Source: Erythrobacter sp. QSSC1-22B
Lineage (GTDB): Bacteria; Pseudomonadota; Alphaproteobacteria; Sphingomonadales; Sphingomonadaceae
Assembly (NCBI RefSeq): GCF_001678665.1
Contig: NZ_LZRP01000005.1
Span: 1 to 64,000 of the forward strand
Direction: 5' to 3'
DNA: 64,000 nucleotides
Part shown: one piece after another, positions 39,424 through 47,232 of the stretch
Layout: each line of letters opens with the position of its first letter
Position numbering within the stretch: the stretch's first letter is position 1
The notes under the pieces: generated by a model
Databases searched by the model: none
What the model was told of the DNA's origin: nothing
The model's input: only the letters and a program-made list of their open reading frames with translations
Translations under genes and position numbers: made by a program

Positions 39424-40458
39424 ATGAACGCAGGCGAAAAAGGCGCGGTGCTGGTCACCGGCGGGGCGGGCTACATCGGCAGCCATGCGGTACTGGCGCT
39501 GGGCGATGCCGGCTGGCCGGTGGCAGTGGTGGACAATCTCTCGACCGGCTTCCGCTTCGCGGTGCCAGACGAGGTGCCGTTCTACGAAGGCGATATCGCC
39601 AATAGCGCCTTGCTCGAACAGATCTTCGTCGAACAGGGCATAAGCGCGGTAATGCATTTTGCCGGCTCGGTGGTGGTACCCGATTCGGTGGCGGATCCGC
39701 TCGCCTATTACGACAACAACACTGCGAAAAGCCGGGCTCTGATCGGCGCGGCGGTGCGCGCAGGGGTGCCGCGCTTGATCTTCAGCTCGACCGCGGCGGT
39801 CTATGGAGTGCCCGAGCACTCGACCGTGACCGAGGACACGCCGTGCCAGCCGATCAACCCCTATGGCTGGTCCAAGCTGATGACCGAGCAGATGCTCGCC
39901 GATACCAGCGCCGCGCACGGGCTGGATGTCTGCGTCCTGCGCTATTTCAATGTGGCGGGCGCCGATCCGCAGGGCCGGACCGGGCAATCCACCGCGGGCG
40001 CGACGCATCTGATCAAGGTCGCCTGCGAGGCGGCTTTGGGCGGGCGCGAGCATGTGGCGGTCTATGGCAGCGATTACGACACACCCGATGGTACCGGGGT
40101 GCGGGACTATATCCATGTCAGCGACCTGGTGGCGGCGCATGTGCTGGCGCTGGAGGCGCTGGTCGAGCAGCCCGGCCGCTCGCTGACAATGAATTGCGGC
40201 TATGGACAGGGCTACTCGGTGCTCGATGTCCTCGATGCAGTCGACCGCGCCACCGGCGGACGGATCGAAAGGGTAATGCAGCCGCGCCGCGCGGGCGATC
40301 CGGCGGCGCTGGTTGCCGATCCCTCGCGAATCCGCGCCGCGCTGCCTTGGATGCCGCAATATGCCGATCTCGACACGATCGTGACGCATGCGCTGGACTG
40401 GGAACGACGGATAGCGCAGACCGATGCGACCTATCCGGACGCGGCAGGTAGTGCTTGA
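39424..40458 (+). CDS. galE: UDP-glucose 4-epimerase
   Basis: A 344-residue extended short-chain dehydrogenase that interconverts UDP-glucose and UDP-galactose using bound NAD. The Rossmann motif is VTGGAGYIGSHAVLAL; the catalytic Ser-Thr/Tyr-Lys set is SSTAAVYG and YGWSKLMTE; RYFNVAGADP, RDYIHVSDLV and GYGQGYSVLDV follow in family order. Length normal. Supplies galactose for lipopolysaccharide or exopolysaccharide. No sugar-transferase cluster is nearby. Confidence 0.94.
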   Translation: MNAGEKGAVLVTGGAGYIGSHAVLALGDAGWPVAVVDNLSTGFRFAVPDEVPFYEGDIANSALLEQIFVEQGISAVMHFAGSVVVPDSVADPLAYYDNNTAKSRALIGAAVRAGVPRLIFSSTAAVYGVPEHSTVTEDTPCQPINPYGWSKLMTEQMLADTSAAHGLDVCVLRYFNVAGADPQGRTGQSTAGATHLIKVACEAALGGREHVAVYGSDYDTPDGTGVRDYIHVSDLVAAHVLALEALVEQPGRSLTMNCGYGQGYSVLDVLDAVDRATGGRIERVMQPRRAGDPAALVADPSRIRAALPWMPQYADLDTIVTHALDWERRIAQTDATYPDAAGSA

Positions 40459-40552
40459 CCCGACTCAGCCCCGTCGCTAACCGGCGCGCTTGAAATCCGC
40501 GCGTCGGAGTCTCAATCTCCGGCGCGTATTTATTTGTCATACGGAACCCGTC

Positions 40553-40678
40553 ATGAAAATCCGCAACAGCCTCAAGTCGCTCAAGAACCGTCACCGCGAC
40601 TGCCGCGTGATCCGTCGTCGTGGGCGGACCTATGTGATCAACAAGACCAACCGTCGCTTCAAGGCCCGCCAGGGTTGA
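40553..40678 (+). CDS. rpmJ: Ribosomal protein bL36
   Basis: A 41-residue protein: [20 protein letters not shown] then [21 protein letters not shown]. It is the zinc-free (YkgO-type) bL36 form: only one Cys, and the '[13 protein letters not shown]' insertion in place of the zinc ribbon. Many alphaproteobacteria use it as their only bL36; the form may also substitute under zinc limitation. Followed by two hairpins before the HAD gene. Confidence 0.93.
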   Translation: MKIRNSLKSLKNRHRDCRVIRRRGRTYVINKTNRRFKARQG

Positions 40679-40684
40679 TTGGCG

Positions 40685-40751
40685 CCGCGGCGATGCGCCG
40701 CGGACGATGGTGAGGTGAACGGCCCGGCTCCCTTGATGGGAGCGCGGGCCG
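40685..40751 (+). terminator. Two GC-rich hairpins after rpmJ
   Basis: CCGCGGCGATGCGCCGCGG and a second, larger stem (CGGCCCG...CTCCC / GGGAG...CGGGCCG, 40720-40751) follow the rpmJ stop. Neither has a run of T residues, so termination strength is uncertain; they could also protect the mRNA end. Confidence 0.4.
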
Positions 40752-40772
40752 CTTCCGTTGGGGGAATGCGAA

Positions 40773-41378
40773 ATGGTCGAGGCAGTGGTGTTCGATGTCG
40801 GGCGGGTGCTGTTTCAGTGGCAGCTGCGCGCATTGTTCGAAAAGCTGGTCGAGGATCCGGCGGAGCTCGATTTCGTGCTCGCCGAGGTGGTTACCGAAAA
40901 ATGGCATTTCGAGCATGATGCGGGGCGCCCGCTGGCCGAGATGGTGCCCGAGAGAAAGGCGCTGTTCCCGGATCATGCACCGCTGATCGAAGCCTATGCC
41001 GCGCGCTTCAACGAGACCATTCCCGGCCCGGTGCCGGGCAGTCTGGCCATCGTCGAAGAACTCCACGCGCGCGCAATGCCGCTCTATGCGATCACCAATT
41101 TCGGCGCGGAATTCTGGGACGGGTTTCGCCCGACCCAGCCGGTATTCGATCTGTTCCGCGAGATCGTGGTCTCGGGCAAGGAGCGGCTGGTGAAGCCCGA
41201 TCCGGCGATCTTCGCGCTCGCTGCCGAACGGTTTGGCCAGGCGCCGCAAGCCATGCTGTTCATCGACGACAATCGCGCCAATATCGACGGCGCGCGTGCC
41301 TCCGGCTGGCAGGTTCATCACTTCACCGATGCGCCGACGCTGCGCGCCGATCTCGAACAGCGCGGCCTGCTGGCCTGA
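40773..41378 (+). CDS. HAD-superfamily phosphatase (subfamily IA)
   Basis: A 201-residue haloacid-dehalogenase-like hydrolase. Motif I is VVFDVGRVLF (nucleophile Asp, no second Asp at D+2, like YihX-type members), motif II is ITNFG, motif III Lys in RLVKPDPAIF and motif IV FIDDNRAN. Cap-1 helices between residues 20 and 85. Likely dephosphorylates a sugar phosphate or nucleotide; the substrate is unknown. ATG 40773 follows GGGGAATGCGA. Confidence 0.88.
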   Translation: MVEAVVFDVGRVLFQWQLRALFEKLVEDPAELDFVLAEVVTEKWHFEHDAGRPLAEMVPERKALFPDHAPLIEAYAARFNETIPGPVPGSLAIVEELHARAMPLYAITNFGAEFWDGFRPTQPVFDLFREIVVSGKERLVKPDPAIFALAAERFGQAPQAMLFIDDNRANIDGARASGWQVHHFTDAPTLRADLEQRGLLA

Positions 41379-41391
41379 CGAACGCAACCCG

Positions 41392-41437
41392 ACAAAAGAA
41401 AGCCCCGGCCGCCTGTCGGGACAGACGCGGCCGGGGC
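41392..41437 (-). terminator. Terminator of the CC_3452-type gene
   Basis: An 11-base-pair perfect stem GCCCCGGCCGC / GCGGCCGGGGC with a further CTGTC/GACAG inner stem. On the reverse strand it is followed by TTTCTTTTGTC. It ends the gene at 41482-41820; the forward direction has no T-tract. Confidence 0.75.
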
Positions 41438-41481
41438 AGTTGGCCACCCGATGGAGAGGGGTGGGGGAGATCGGTCGCGGG

Positions 41482-41820
41482 TCAGCCGTTGCAGCGCGCC
41501 AGCTTTTCGGCGTCGAGCGTTTCGCCATTGGCAGTGAAGGCGGTGATATCGCCCATCGAGCGCTGCAGCTCGCGGCACATGCGCAGCGGGCGACTGGTGC
41601 CCTTGCCGGCGACGCAGGTGGTGCCCTGACAGGACCAGGCGACGCCGCCCGCGACGGTGCGGTTCGAGCTGGCCGGGGCAGCCAGTTCAGCAGTGTAAAA
41701 GGGACCGTTCGAGGAGGTGGCGGGGGCCGGGGCCAGAGCGGTGCCGAAAGTCAGCGCGGTGTAGCCGAGGCCGAGCGCGATGGCGGAAAGGCTGGAGAGG
41801 CGGGGGAGAGAGAGAGTCAT
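41482..41820 (-). CDS. CC_3452-family exported protein
   Basis: A 112-residue exported protein with a hydrophobic N-terminus (LSAIALGLGYTALTFGTALA). Its mature part has two Cys in VAWSCQGTTCVAGKGTSRP, then MCRELQRSMGDITAFTANG and a final KLARCNG, giving four Cys likely in disulfides. This matches the sphingomonad/Caulobacter CC_3452 family, which has no known function. ATG 41820 gives MTLSLPRLSSL. The 190-base gap to the divergent HxlR gene should carry both promoters. Confidence 0.82.
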   Translation of the reverse strand: MTLSLPRLSSLSAIALGLGYTALTFGTALAPAPATSSNGPFYTAELAAPASSNRTVAGGVAWSCQGTTCVAGKGTSRPLRMCRELQRSMGDITAFTANGETLDAEKLARCNG

Positions 41821-42009
41821 GGGAGAGTCCTTCGAGCTTGCGTTTACGTCAACTGGGGTTTCCATAATTGCAACTAGGTTGCTATTTGAAACCTGTTGCG
41901 AATCACCACCTAGCTAACTAGGTTGCGCAATGCAACTTAAATCTTCAGCAACCGGGTCGATTTGCACCCGCGCGTTTTCCGGGTAGGAAGATCCCTTGAA
42001 AGGAATGTC

Positions 42010-42555
42010 ATGGGCGAGATCAGAGAGCCGCTGCGCGAACTGACCGAATGCGGGCTTCCGCAAGCGCTGGAGGTGATGGGCGAACGCTGGAGCTTCATGA
42101 TCCTGCGCGCCGGTTTCAACGGGCTGCATCACTTCGAGGAGTTCCTTACCGAACTCGGCATCGCGCGCAATATCCTTTCCAACCGGCTGGCCAAGCTGGT
42201 GGAGCACGGCATTCTGGCGCGCAAGCCAATGGCCGAGGACCGTCGCAAGATCGAGTACCGCCTCACCGACAAAGGCCTGGACCTGCTGCCGGCGATGATT
42301 GCATTGCGCCAGTGGGGCCAGAAATACGGTGGCGAGGTGTCCGAGAACCCGATGCTGGTCGACGAACGCGACCGTCTTCCGATCGGGCCGGTCTCGATCC
42401 TTTCGCATGACGGTCGGATTCTCGGGCCCAAGGACCTGGCGCTGATCGATCGCACACAGCGTGGTGTCCGCGCCGATGGCTGCAAGGCCGAGGAAGGCAA
42501 AAGTGCGCTGTCCCTAGAATTCGTCAAGCGCTCGGGTCCGCGCGAAGCCGCCTGA
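42010..42555 (+). CDS. HxlR-family winged-helix transcription factor
   Basis: A 181-residue regulator. LPQALEVMGERWSFMILRAGF is the HxlR opening with its conserved W; the winged helix continues as HHFEEFLTELGIARNILSNRL and VEHGILARKPMAEDRRKIEYR-LTDKG. A C-terminal ~70-residue extension (PIGPVSILSHDGRILGPKDLALIDR) is longer than in minimal HxlR proteins. Such regulators often sense quinones or aldehydes. Divergent from the CC_3452-type gene. ATG 42010 follows AAAGGAATG. Confidence 0.88.
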   Translation: MGEIREPLRELTECGLPQALEVMGERWSFMILRAGFNGLHHFEEFLTELGIARNILSNRLAKLVEHGILARKPMAEDRRKIEYRLTDKGLDLLPAMIALRQWGQKYGGEVSENPMLVDERDRLPIGPVSILSHDGRILGPKDLALIDRTQRGVRADGCKAEEGKSALSLEFVKRSGPREAA

Positions 42556-42679
42556 ACACCGCGATCTGGAACCGGCGATGGCCGCGAGGCCTGCATGACG
42601 TCACCGTTAAAACGATTTCAACACGTTGCTGGCAATGCAAAGCTAGGCACTACCGCTCAACGGGAATCGGCGCAGTCAC

Positions 42680-43030
42680 GTGATCGAGATCGAAGTCCAG
42701 AACGAGACCCATCAGACGGTCTTTCGCCTGAAGGCGTTCACTGTCCCGCGAATCGGCGAGGGCATCCGTCTCGAAGAACCCGACGGGCAATGGGTGTCTT
42801 ACGACATCATCGACGTCTGGTACCAGAAGGCCGAATATGGCGAGGTCTGGGTGCCCTTCATCCATGTCCGCATGACCCCGGACGAGCAACGTGCGCTCGA
42901 ACTGACCAAAGCCGTTCCGCTGGTAAACCGCGACCAAGCGGTTCCGATCGAGGATTTCCTCAAGAAATTCGAAGGCGACCAAGAGCACGAACCGGTCAAA
43001 CTCAACCTCGATATGAGCGAGGCCGACTGA
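42680..43030 (+). CDS. Hypothetical protein
   Basis: A 116-residue soluble protein from a GTG codon; I do not recognise the family. It is acidic with many aromatic residues: QWVSYDIIDVWYQKAEYGEVW and an EDFLKKFEGDQEHEPVKLNLD tail. Normal composition suggests a real gene. It stands between the HxlR gene and a convergent membrane-protein gene. Confidence 0.6.
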   Translation: MIEIEVQNETHQTVFRLKAFTVPRIGEGIRLEEPDGQWVSYDIIDVWYQKAEYGEVWVPFIHVRMTPDEQRALELTKAVPLVNRDQAVPIEDFLKKFEGDQEHEPVKLNLDMSEAD

Positions 43031-43045
43031 CGCGCAAACGGCTTT

Positions 43046-43480
43046 TCAGTTCGGTTCTTTCCGTATGAGGCCGATCGTCAGGATGGCCCATCCCGCGACC
43101 AGCACCACACTCGACCCTGCGACCGCGACGCTCACCGCCGTCTCCATGGCTTCGCCTGCACTGTAACCTTTTCCGGCTATCGGGAGGCTGTCGCTGGCTC
43201 CGGTTGCGGCGGATAGCGTGAGGCCGAGCCACAAGCCGTACATGCCGGCTATGGTCGCCCACCGTCCGATCCGGTCCCATTGCAGGGAGAGCCGGGTCCA
43301 GCCCCAGACAGCACCGACAACCATGATGGCCGTGCCGCCTTGCACGGCGGTCAGATGTGCCGACAACCCCATCCGCGGGTTGAGGACATACGGAACGGCC
43401 GCACCCTGGAGCAGGCCGAGCAGGAACAGGATCGCGCCGGCGACGACCAGTTGCTTCGAAGCCTGGCTCATGGCTCCCAT
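43046..43480 (-). CDS. Four-helix membrane protein, hydroxylaminobenzene mutase (HAB)-like
   Basis: A 144-residue protein with four hydrophobic segments. The first segment is VVAGAILFLLGLLQGAAVP; then NPRMGLSAHLTAVQGGTAIM and SLPIAGKGYSAGEAMETAVS. The NPRMGLSAHL block is what I associate with HabA/HabB-type hydroxylaminobenzene mutases, though such proteins are also labelled hypothetical. Activity on nitroaromatic intermediates is a guess. It is 17 bases from yifB on the same strand. Confidence 0.55.
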   Translation of the reverse strand: MGAMSQASKQLVVAGAILFLLGLLQGAAVPYVLNPRMGLSAHLTAVQGGTAIMVVGAVWGWTRLSLQWDRIGRWATIAGMYGLWLGLTLSAATGASDSLPIAGKGYSAGEAMETAVSVAVAGSSVVLVAGWAILTIGLIRKEPN

Positions 43481-43497
43481 CCCGATTACCCCTCTTG

Positions 43498-45005
43498 TTA
43501 TGCCCGCGGCGGTTGCCGCCGATAGCTGAGCGCCTCGGCGACATGGATTCGCCCGACCGTTTCCACGCCCGCCAGATCGGCGATCGTGCGCGCCACCCTG
43601 AGCATTCGGACATAAGAGCGCGCGGTCAGCCGCATCGCCTCGGCCGCCTGCATCAGCAGCTTGCGTCCAGCCTCGTCGGGCGTCGCGAATTCCTCCAGCG
43701 CATCGCCATCGAGCTCTGCATTGCTGCGCGCGCCGCTGACTTGCGAGCGGGCAGTCTGCCGTGCGCGGGCGGCGGCAACGCGCGCAGCGACCTCGGCGCT
43801 GCCTTCAGCCGCCGGGGGCAGCGCGAGATCGGCAGCGCGGACGGGATCGACCTCGACATGCAGATCGATCCGGTCGAGCATCGGGCCCGAGACCCGCGCC
43901 TGGTAATCGGCCGCGCATTTGGGTGCCCGGCTGCAGGCCAGCGCGGGATCGCCCAGATGGCCGCAGCGGCACGGGTTCATCGCCGCGACCAGTTGGACAC
44001 GCGCGGGAAAGGTCACATGCGCATTGGCGCGCGCGACATCGACATGGCCGGTCTCGAGCGGCTGGCGCAGCGAATCGAGCACGGCGCGCTGGAATTCCGG
44101 CAGTTCGTCGAGGAACAATACGCCCAGATGCGCGAGGCTGACCTCCCCCGGCTTGACCCGCAACCCGCCCCCGGTCAGCGCCGCCATCGAGGCCGAGTGA
44201 TGCGGCGCGCGGAACGGGCGGCGGCGGCTGATTCGTCCGTCTTCCAACATGCCGGCAACCGATTGCACCATGCTCACCTCGAGCGCTTCGGCCGGACTGA
44301 GCTCGGGCAGGATTCCCGGCAGACACGATGCAAGGAGCGACTTTCCCGCGCCCGGCGGCCCGATCATCAGGAGATTGTGAGCCCCGGCCGCGGCGATCTC
44401 CAGCGCGCGCTTGGCGGTTTCCTGTCCTTTCACCCGTTTCAGATCGGGGCCCGGCGGCGCCTGTTCCACCTCGCCCGGTTCGGGCTCGGCCAGCCGCTGC
44501 GTGCCCTTGAGATGGTTGAGCAGGCTGGCGAGGTCGGGGGCGGCGATCACGGGCACCCCGCTGGCCCAGCGCGCTTCGGCCCCTTGCGCGCGCGGACAGA
44601 TCAGCCCGAGCTCCGCCTCGCTGGCGTGAATCGCGGCGAGCAGCACGCCGGGCGAAGCCACCACCCGCGCATCCAGCGCAAGTTCGCCGACCGCCACCCA
44701 GTCGATCAGCTGTTCGGATCGGTCACGCCCATCGCGGCGAGCAGCGCCAGCGCGATCGGCAGGTCGTAATGCGATCCTTCCTTGGGCAGATCGGCGGGGG
44801 AAAGGTTGATGGTGATCCGCTTGGGCGGCAGCGCCAGCCCCATCGCGGAAAGCGCGGCCTGGACCCGCTCGCGGCTTTCGCCCACCGCCTTGTCGGGCAG
44901 CCCGACGACACTGAAGCGCGGCAAGCCGGGCGCGACCTGACACTGCACTTCGACCGCGCGCGCCTCGAGCCCCAGATAGGCGACCGTGCGAACCAGTGCG
45001 ACCAA
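43498..45005 (-). pseudogene. comM: YifB/ComM family Mg-chelatase-like AAA ATPase with single-base frameshift
   Basis: The gene is complete end to end but in two frames. Residues 1-98 run from a TTG start at 45005 (after GAGGGGGG) with [17 protein letters not shown] to AMGVTDPNS-stop at 44706. The other frame then continues [19 protein letters not shown] through Walker A MIGPPGAGKSLLA and RRPFRAPHHSASMAALTG to SYRRQPPRA at 43498. The join is near 44713-44716, where GATCCGGAACAG appears to have lost one G. The total of ~502 residues is normal for YifB. ComM unwinds/branch-migrates DNA in natural transformation. Sequencing error is possible. Confidence 0.85.
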
Positions 45006-45214
45006 GGCTGTCCCCCCTCAGGTGCTTGCCCTCATGCCGCCAGCATTTCGTAGCGGCATTGGCGCATCCCCTTTTGGAACGCGATTCGCTGCCTGTCGAG
45101 TGGGGGATGCGTGGGAAGCAGGGTTCCGAGCCGGTTCGCGGGAAACATGGTTAAGACCGGGTTATCCAAAGCCCTTGGCATGTTCGCAAGGTGGGGCGGC
45201 CCAGACCATCGGGC

Positions 45215-46117
45215 ATGCTTCGGACCACCACCCTCTCGCTCGCCGCACTCGGTCTTGCCGGTGCCAGCCCCGCCGCCGCCCAGTCGCTGGCGCTCATTTA
45301 TCTGCCGACGCAGCCAGTGGTGACGTGGCAGGCGCAGGGTCAGGCGCAGGCCGACCCGATCCGGTCGCAGCCGCTGCGTGCTGCAACGGCTCGCCCGTCG
45401 CGCGAACAGGCCACGCGCTTCGCCTTGCCGCGCCCGACTCAGAACCAGGCGATCACCTACTCGGCGGTTCCGCGCGATCTGCCCCAGTGGCGCGCGCCGG
45501 TGCAGCAGCCCGAAACGCAGGGTTTCGTGCAGGCGCATCGCCCCGCTGCTCAATATGGCGCTCTGCAGTACGGCCCCTTCCGCGTGGTGGGCGACCGGGT
45601 CGAACTCGTCGGCGAGACCGATGCGATGAGCCCGAGCTGGTTCGCACGCGTGCTCGCGGACAACCCCGGTCTTGCGCGGCTCGACATGATCGAATGCCCG
45701 GGCACGCTGGACGATCGCGCCAATCTCCAGCTCGGGCGGATGATCCGCAAGGCCGGCCTTGCCACCCACGTTCCTTCCCATGGCTCGGTGCGCTCTGGCG
45801 CGGTCGAGCTGTTCCTCGCCGGGATCGAGCGCAGTATGGAGCCCGGCGCCGAGTTCGCGGTCCACAGCTGGCGCGATGAATACGGCCGCGAAGCCGATGA
45901 TTTCTCGCTCGATGCCCCGGAAAACCGCGTCTATCTGGACTATTACGCCGATATGGGTATGGCGCCCCACCAGGCCCGTGCCTTCTATGCGATGACCAAT
46001 TCGGTGCCCCATCACCGCGCTCGCTGGATGGAGGCGGGCGAGATGGGGGAATGGGTCGATCGCTACGCCAAGATGCGTTCGCCGCGGATTGCCTACCTCT
46101 CGGTTCGCATGCAGTAG
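45215..46117 (+). CDS. Exported ClpP-like (COG3904-type) hypothetical protein
   Basis: A 300-residue periplasmic-looking protein. Residues 1-22 are a signal peptide (LSLAALGLAGASPAAAQ); then a long variable region with repeated Gln/Ala/Pro (QAQGQAQADP, PRPTQNQA). The C-terminal half has RLDMIECPGTLDD, HVPSHGSVRSGAVELFLAG and GAEFAVHSW, a strand-loop-helix order like that of COG3904 ClpP-like proteins, with the Ser possibly as nucleophile. No activity is known. ATG 45215; a longer frame begins at 45191. A terminator-like hairpin follows. Confidence 0.65.
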   Translation: MLRTTTLSLAALGLAGASPAAAQSLALIYLPTQPVVTWQAQGQAQADPIRSQPLRAATARPSREQATRFALPRPTQNQAITYSAVPRDLPQWRAPVQQPETQGFVQAHRPAAQYGALQYGPFRVVGDRVELVGETDAMSPSWFARVLADNPGLARLDMIECPGTLDDRANLQLGRMIRKAGLATHVPSHGSVRSGAVELFLAGIERSMEPGAEFAVHSWRDEYGREADDFSLDAPENRVYLDYYADMGMAPHQARAFYAMTNSVPHHRARWMEAGEMGEWVDRYAKMRSPRIAYLSVRMQ

Positions 46118-46131
46118 GCGTGTCGCGTCGC

Positions 46132-46160
46132 TTGACGCCGGGGCGCCGCTACACTATGCG
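46132..46160 (+). promoter_or_regulatory. rpmH: Candidate promoter for rpmH
   Basis: TTGACG (46132-46137), a 17-base spacer and TATGCG (46155-46160) lie 90 bases upstream of rpmH. The -10 is weak, so confidence is limited. Confidence 0.35.
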
Positions 46161-46174
46161 CGCCCCCTAAGAGC

Positions 46175-46200
46175 GGTCGCCTCGAATGGCGGCCCTTTTT
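46175..46200 (+). terminator. Terminator or attenuator in the rpmH leader
   Basis: GGTCGCC and GGCGGCC pair (one wobble) around TCGAAT, followed directly by TTTTTG. It could end the preceding transcript, or, if the promoter at 46132 is real, act as a leader attenuator of rpmH. Confidence 0.5.
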
Positions 46201-46251
46201 GTTGGTGCCGCGTGTAGCGCGCCCTTGAACATATTAGATAAGGACGATCCG

Positions 46252-46386
46252 ATGAAGCGGACTTTCCAGCCTTCCAACCTGGTGCGCCAGCGCCGCCACG
46301 GTTTCTTCGCACGCAAGGCCACCCCGGGTGGCCGCAACGTGCTGCGCAACCGCCGCCGTCGCGGTCGCAAGACGCTTTGCGCCTGA
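46252..46386 (+). CDS. rpmH: Ribosomal protein bL34
   Basis: A 44-residue, highly basic protein ([35 protein letters not shown]). It is diagnostic for bL34 of the large ribosomal subunit. It opens the conserved rpmH-rnpA-yidD-yidC-engB block; ribosome site AAGGA lies before the ATG. Confidence 0.97.
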   Translation: MKRTFQPSNLVRQRRHGFFARKATPGGRNVLRNRRRRGRKTLCA

Positions 46387-46522
46387 TGTGATTGCGCACG
46401 CGCCGATGCGCGTGCGTCATTCCCGTTCGCGCGGCCTCAGGCCTGCGTCGCAGCGGTCGGCCGTTTGGTCATGCGGGCTCCCCAAGGGGGCCCGTGTGGT
46501 TTCCGGCCTGCATTCGGGGTAA

Positions 46523-46945
46523 ATGGCTCCCATGTCCAGGCACCCACAGGTCATAGCCAAGCGCGCCGATTTTCTCGCTGCGAATCGCGGGATTCGCGTG
46601 GCGCAGCCGGGCTTCGTGCTGCTGGTCTATCCCAATGGGGGGGGCGACGGCGGACCCAATAGCGGGAGGGGACGGCGCTACGGCATCACCGTCACCAAGA
46701 AGATCGGCAATGCGGTGGTCCGCAATCGGATGAAGCGCCGCTTTCGCGAGTTGCTGTGGGCGGCGCTGCCCGTACGGGGGCTGCCCGATCACGATCATGT
46801 GCTGATCGGCCGCGAGGGCGGGCTGGAGCGCGATTTCGCCAGCCTTGCCGCCGAGCTCGACCATGCGCTGGAGCGGGCCGCCGCAGGCAAGGGCGATCGC
46901 CGCCGCGGTCGTTCGTCGGGTCCATCTCGCGGGCCGCGACGGTGA
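46523..46945 (+). CDS. rnpA: Ribonuclease P protein component
   Basis: A 140-residue basic protein that supports the RNase P RNA in trimming tRNA 5' ends. It shows [11 protein letters not shown], the [26 protein letters not shown] signature and a basic C-terminal tail rich in Arg/Gly. A Gly/Asn-rich loop ([16 protein letters not shown]) is a lineage insert. ATG 46523 or 46532 can start it. Its stop overlaps the yidD GTG start (GTGA). Confidence 0.94.
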   Translation: MAPMSRHPQVIAKRADFLAANRGIRVAQPGFVLLVYPNGGGDGGPNSGRGRRYGITVTKKIGNAVVRNRMKRRFRELLWAALPVRGLPDHDHVLIGREGGLERDFASLAAELDHALERAAAGKGDRRRGRSSGPSRGPRR

Positions 46946-47151
46946 AATACCCGCTGATCTGGATTGCGCGCCTGTGGCAGCTTGGCCCGAGCCGCATTAT
47001 GCCGCCGACCTGCCGCTTTTCCCCCTCCTGCAGCGAATACGCCATCCAGGCGCTGGGAAAATACGGCGCGATCAGGGGTGGATGGCTTGCGACGAAGCGT
47101 ATATTGCGCTGCCAACCCTGGGGAGGGCATGGGCACGACCCGGTACCCTGA
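46942..47151 (+). CDS. yidD: Membrane protein insertion efficiency factor YidD
   Basis: A 69-residue protein from GTG 46942 overlapping the rnpA stop by four bases. The family signature [21 protein letters not shown] and [17 protein letters not shown] are intact. YidD is a small membrane-associated helper of YidC-dependent insertion. Its position between rnpA and yidC is the standard order. Confidence 0.93.
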   Translation: MKYPLIWIARLWQLGPSRIMPPTCRFSPSCSEYAIQALGKYGAIRGGWLATKRILRCQPWGGHGHDPVP

Positions 47152-47232
47152 GCACAAGCGAGCCATCCGCACACCGGGTGTATTGACAATATAATACAGC
47201 ACCCCAGATCGTAGTTTTTGACGGGATCGACT

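Noticed and set aside
45162-45170. TTATCCAAA resembling a DnaA box
   Set aside because: One isolated site with a mismatch in the core and no cluster or AT-rich unwinding element.
47183-47195. TTGACA next to TATAAT before yidC
   Set aside because: The two hexamers are one base apart instead of ~17, so they cannot form one sigma70 promoter; neither has a good partner at the right distance.
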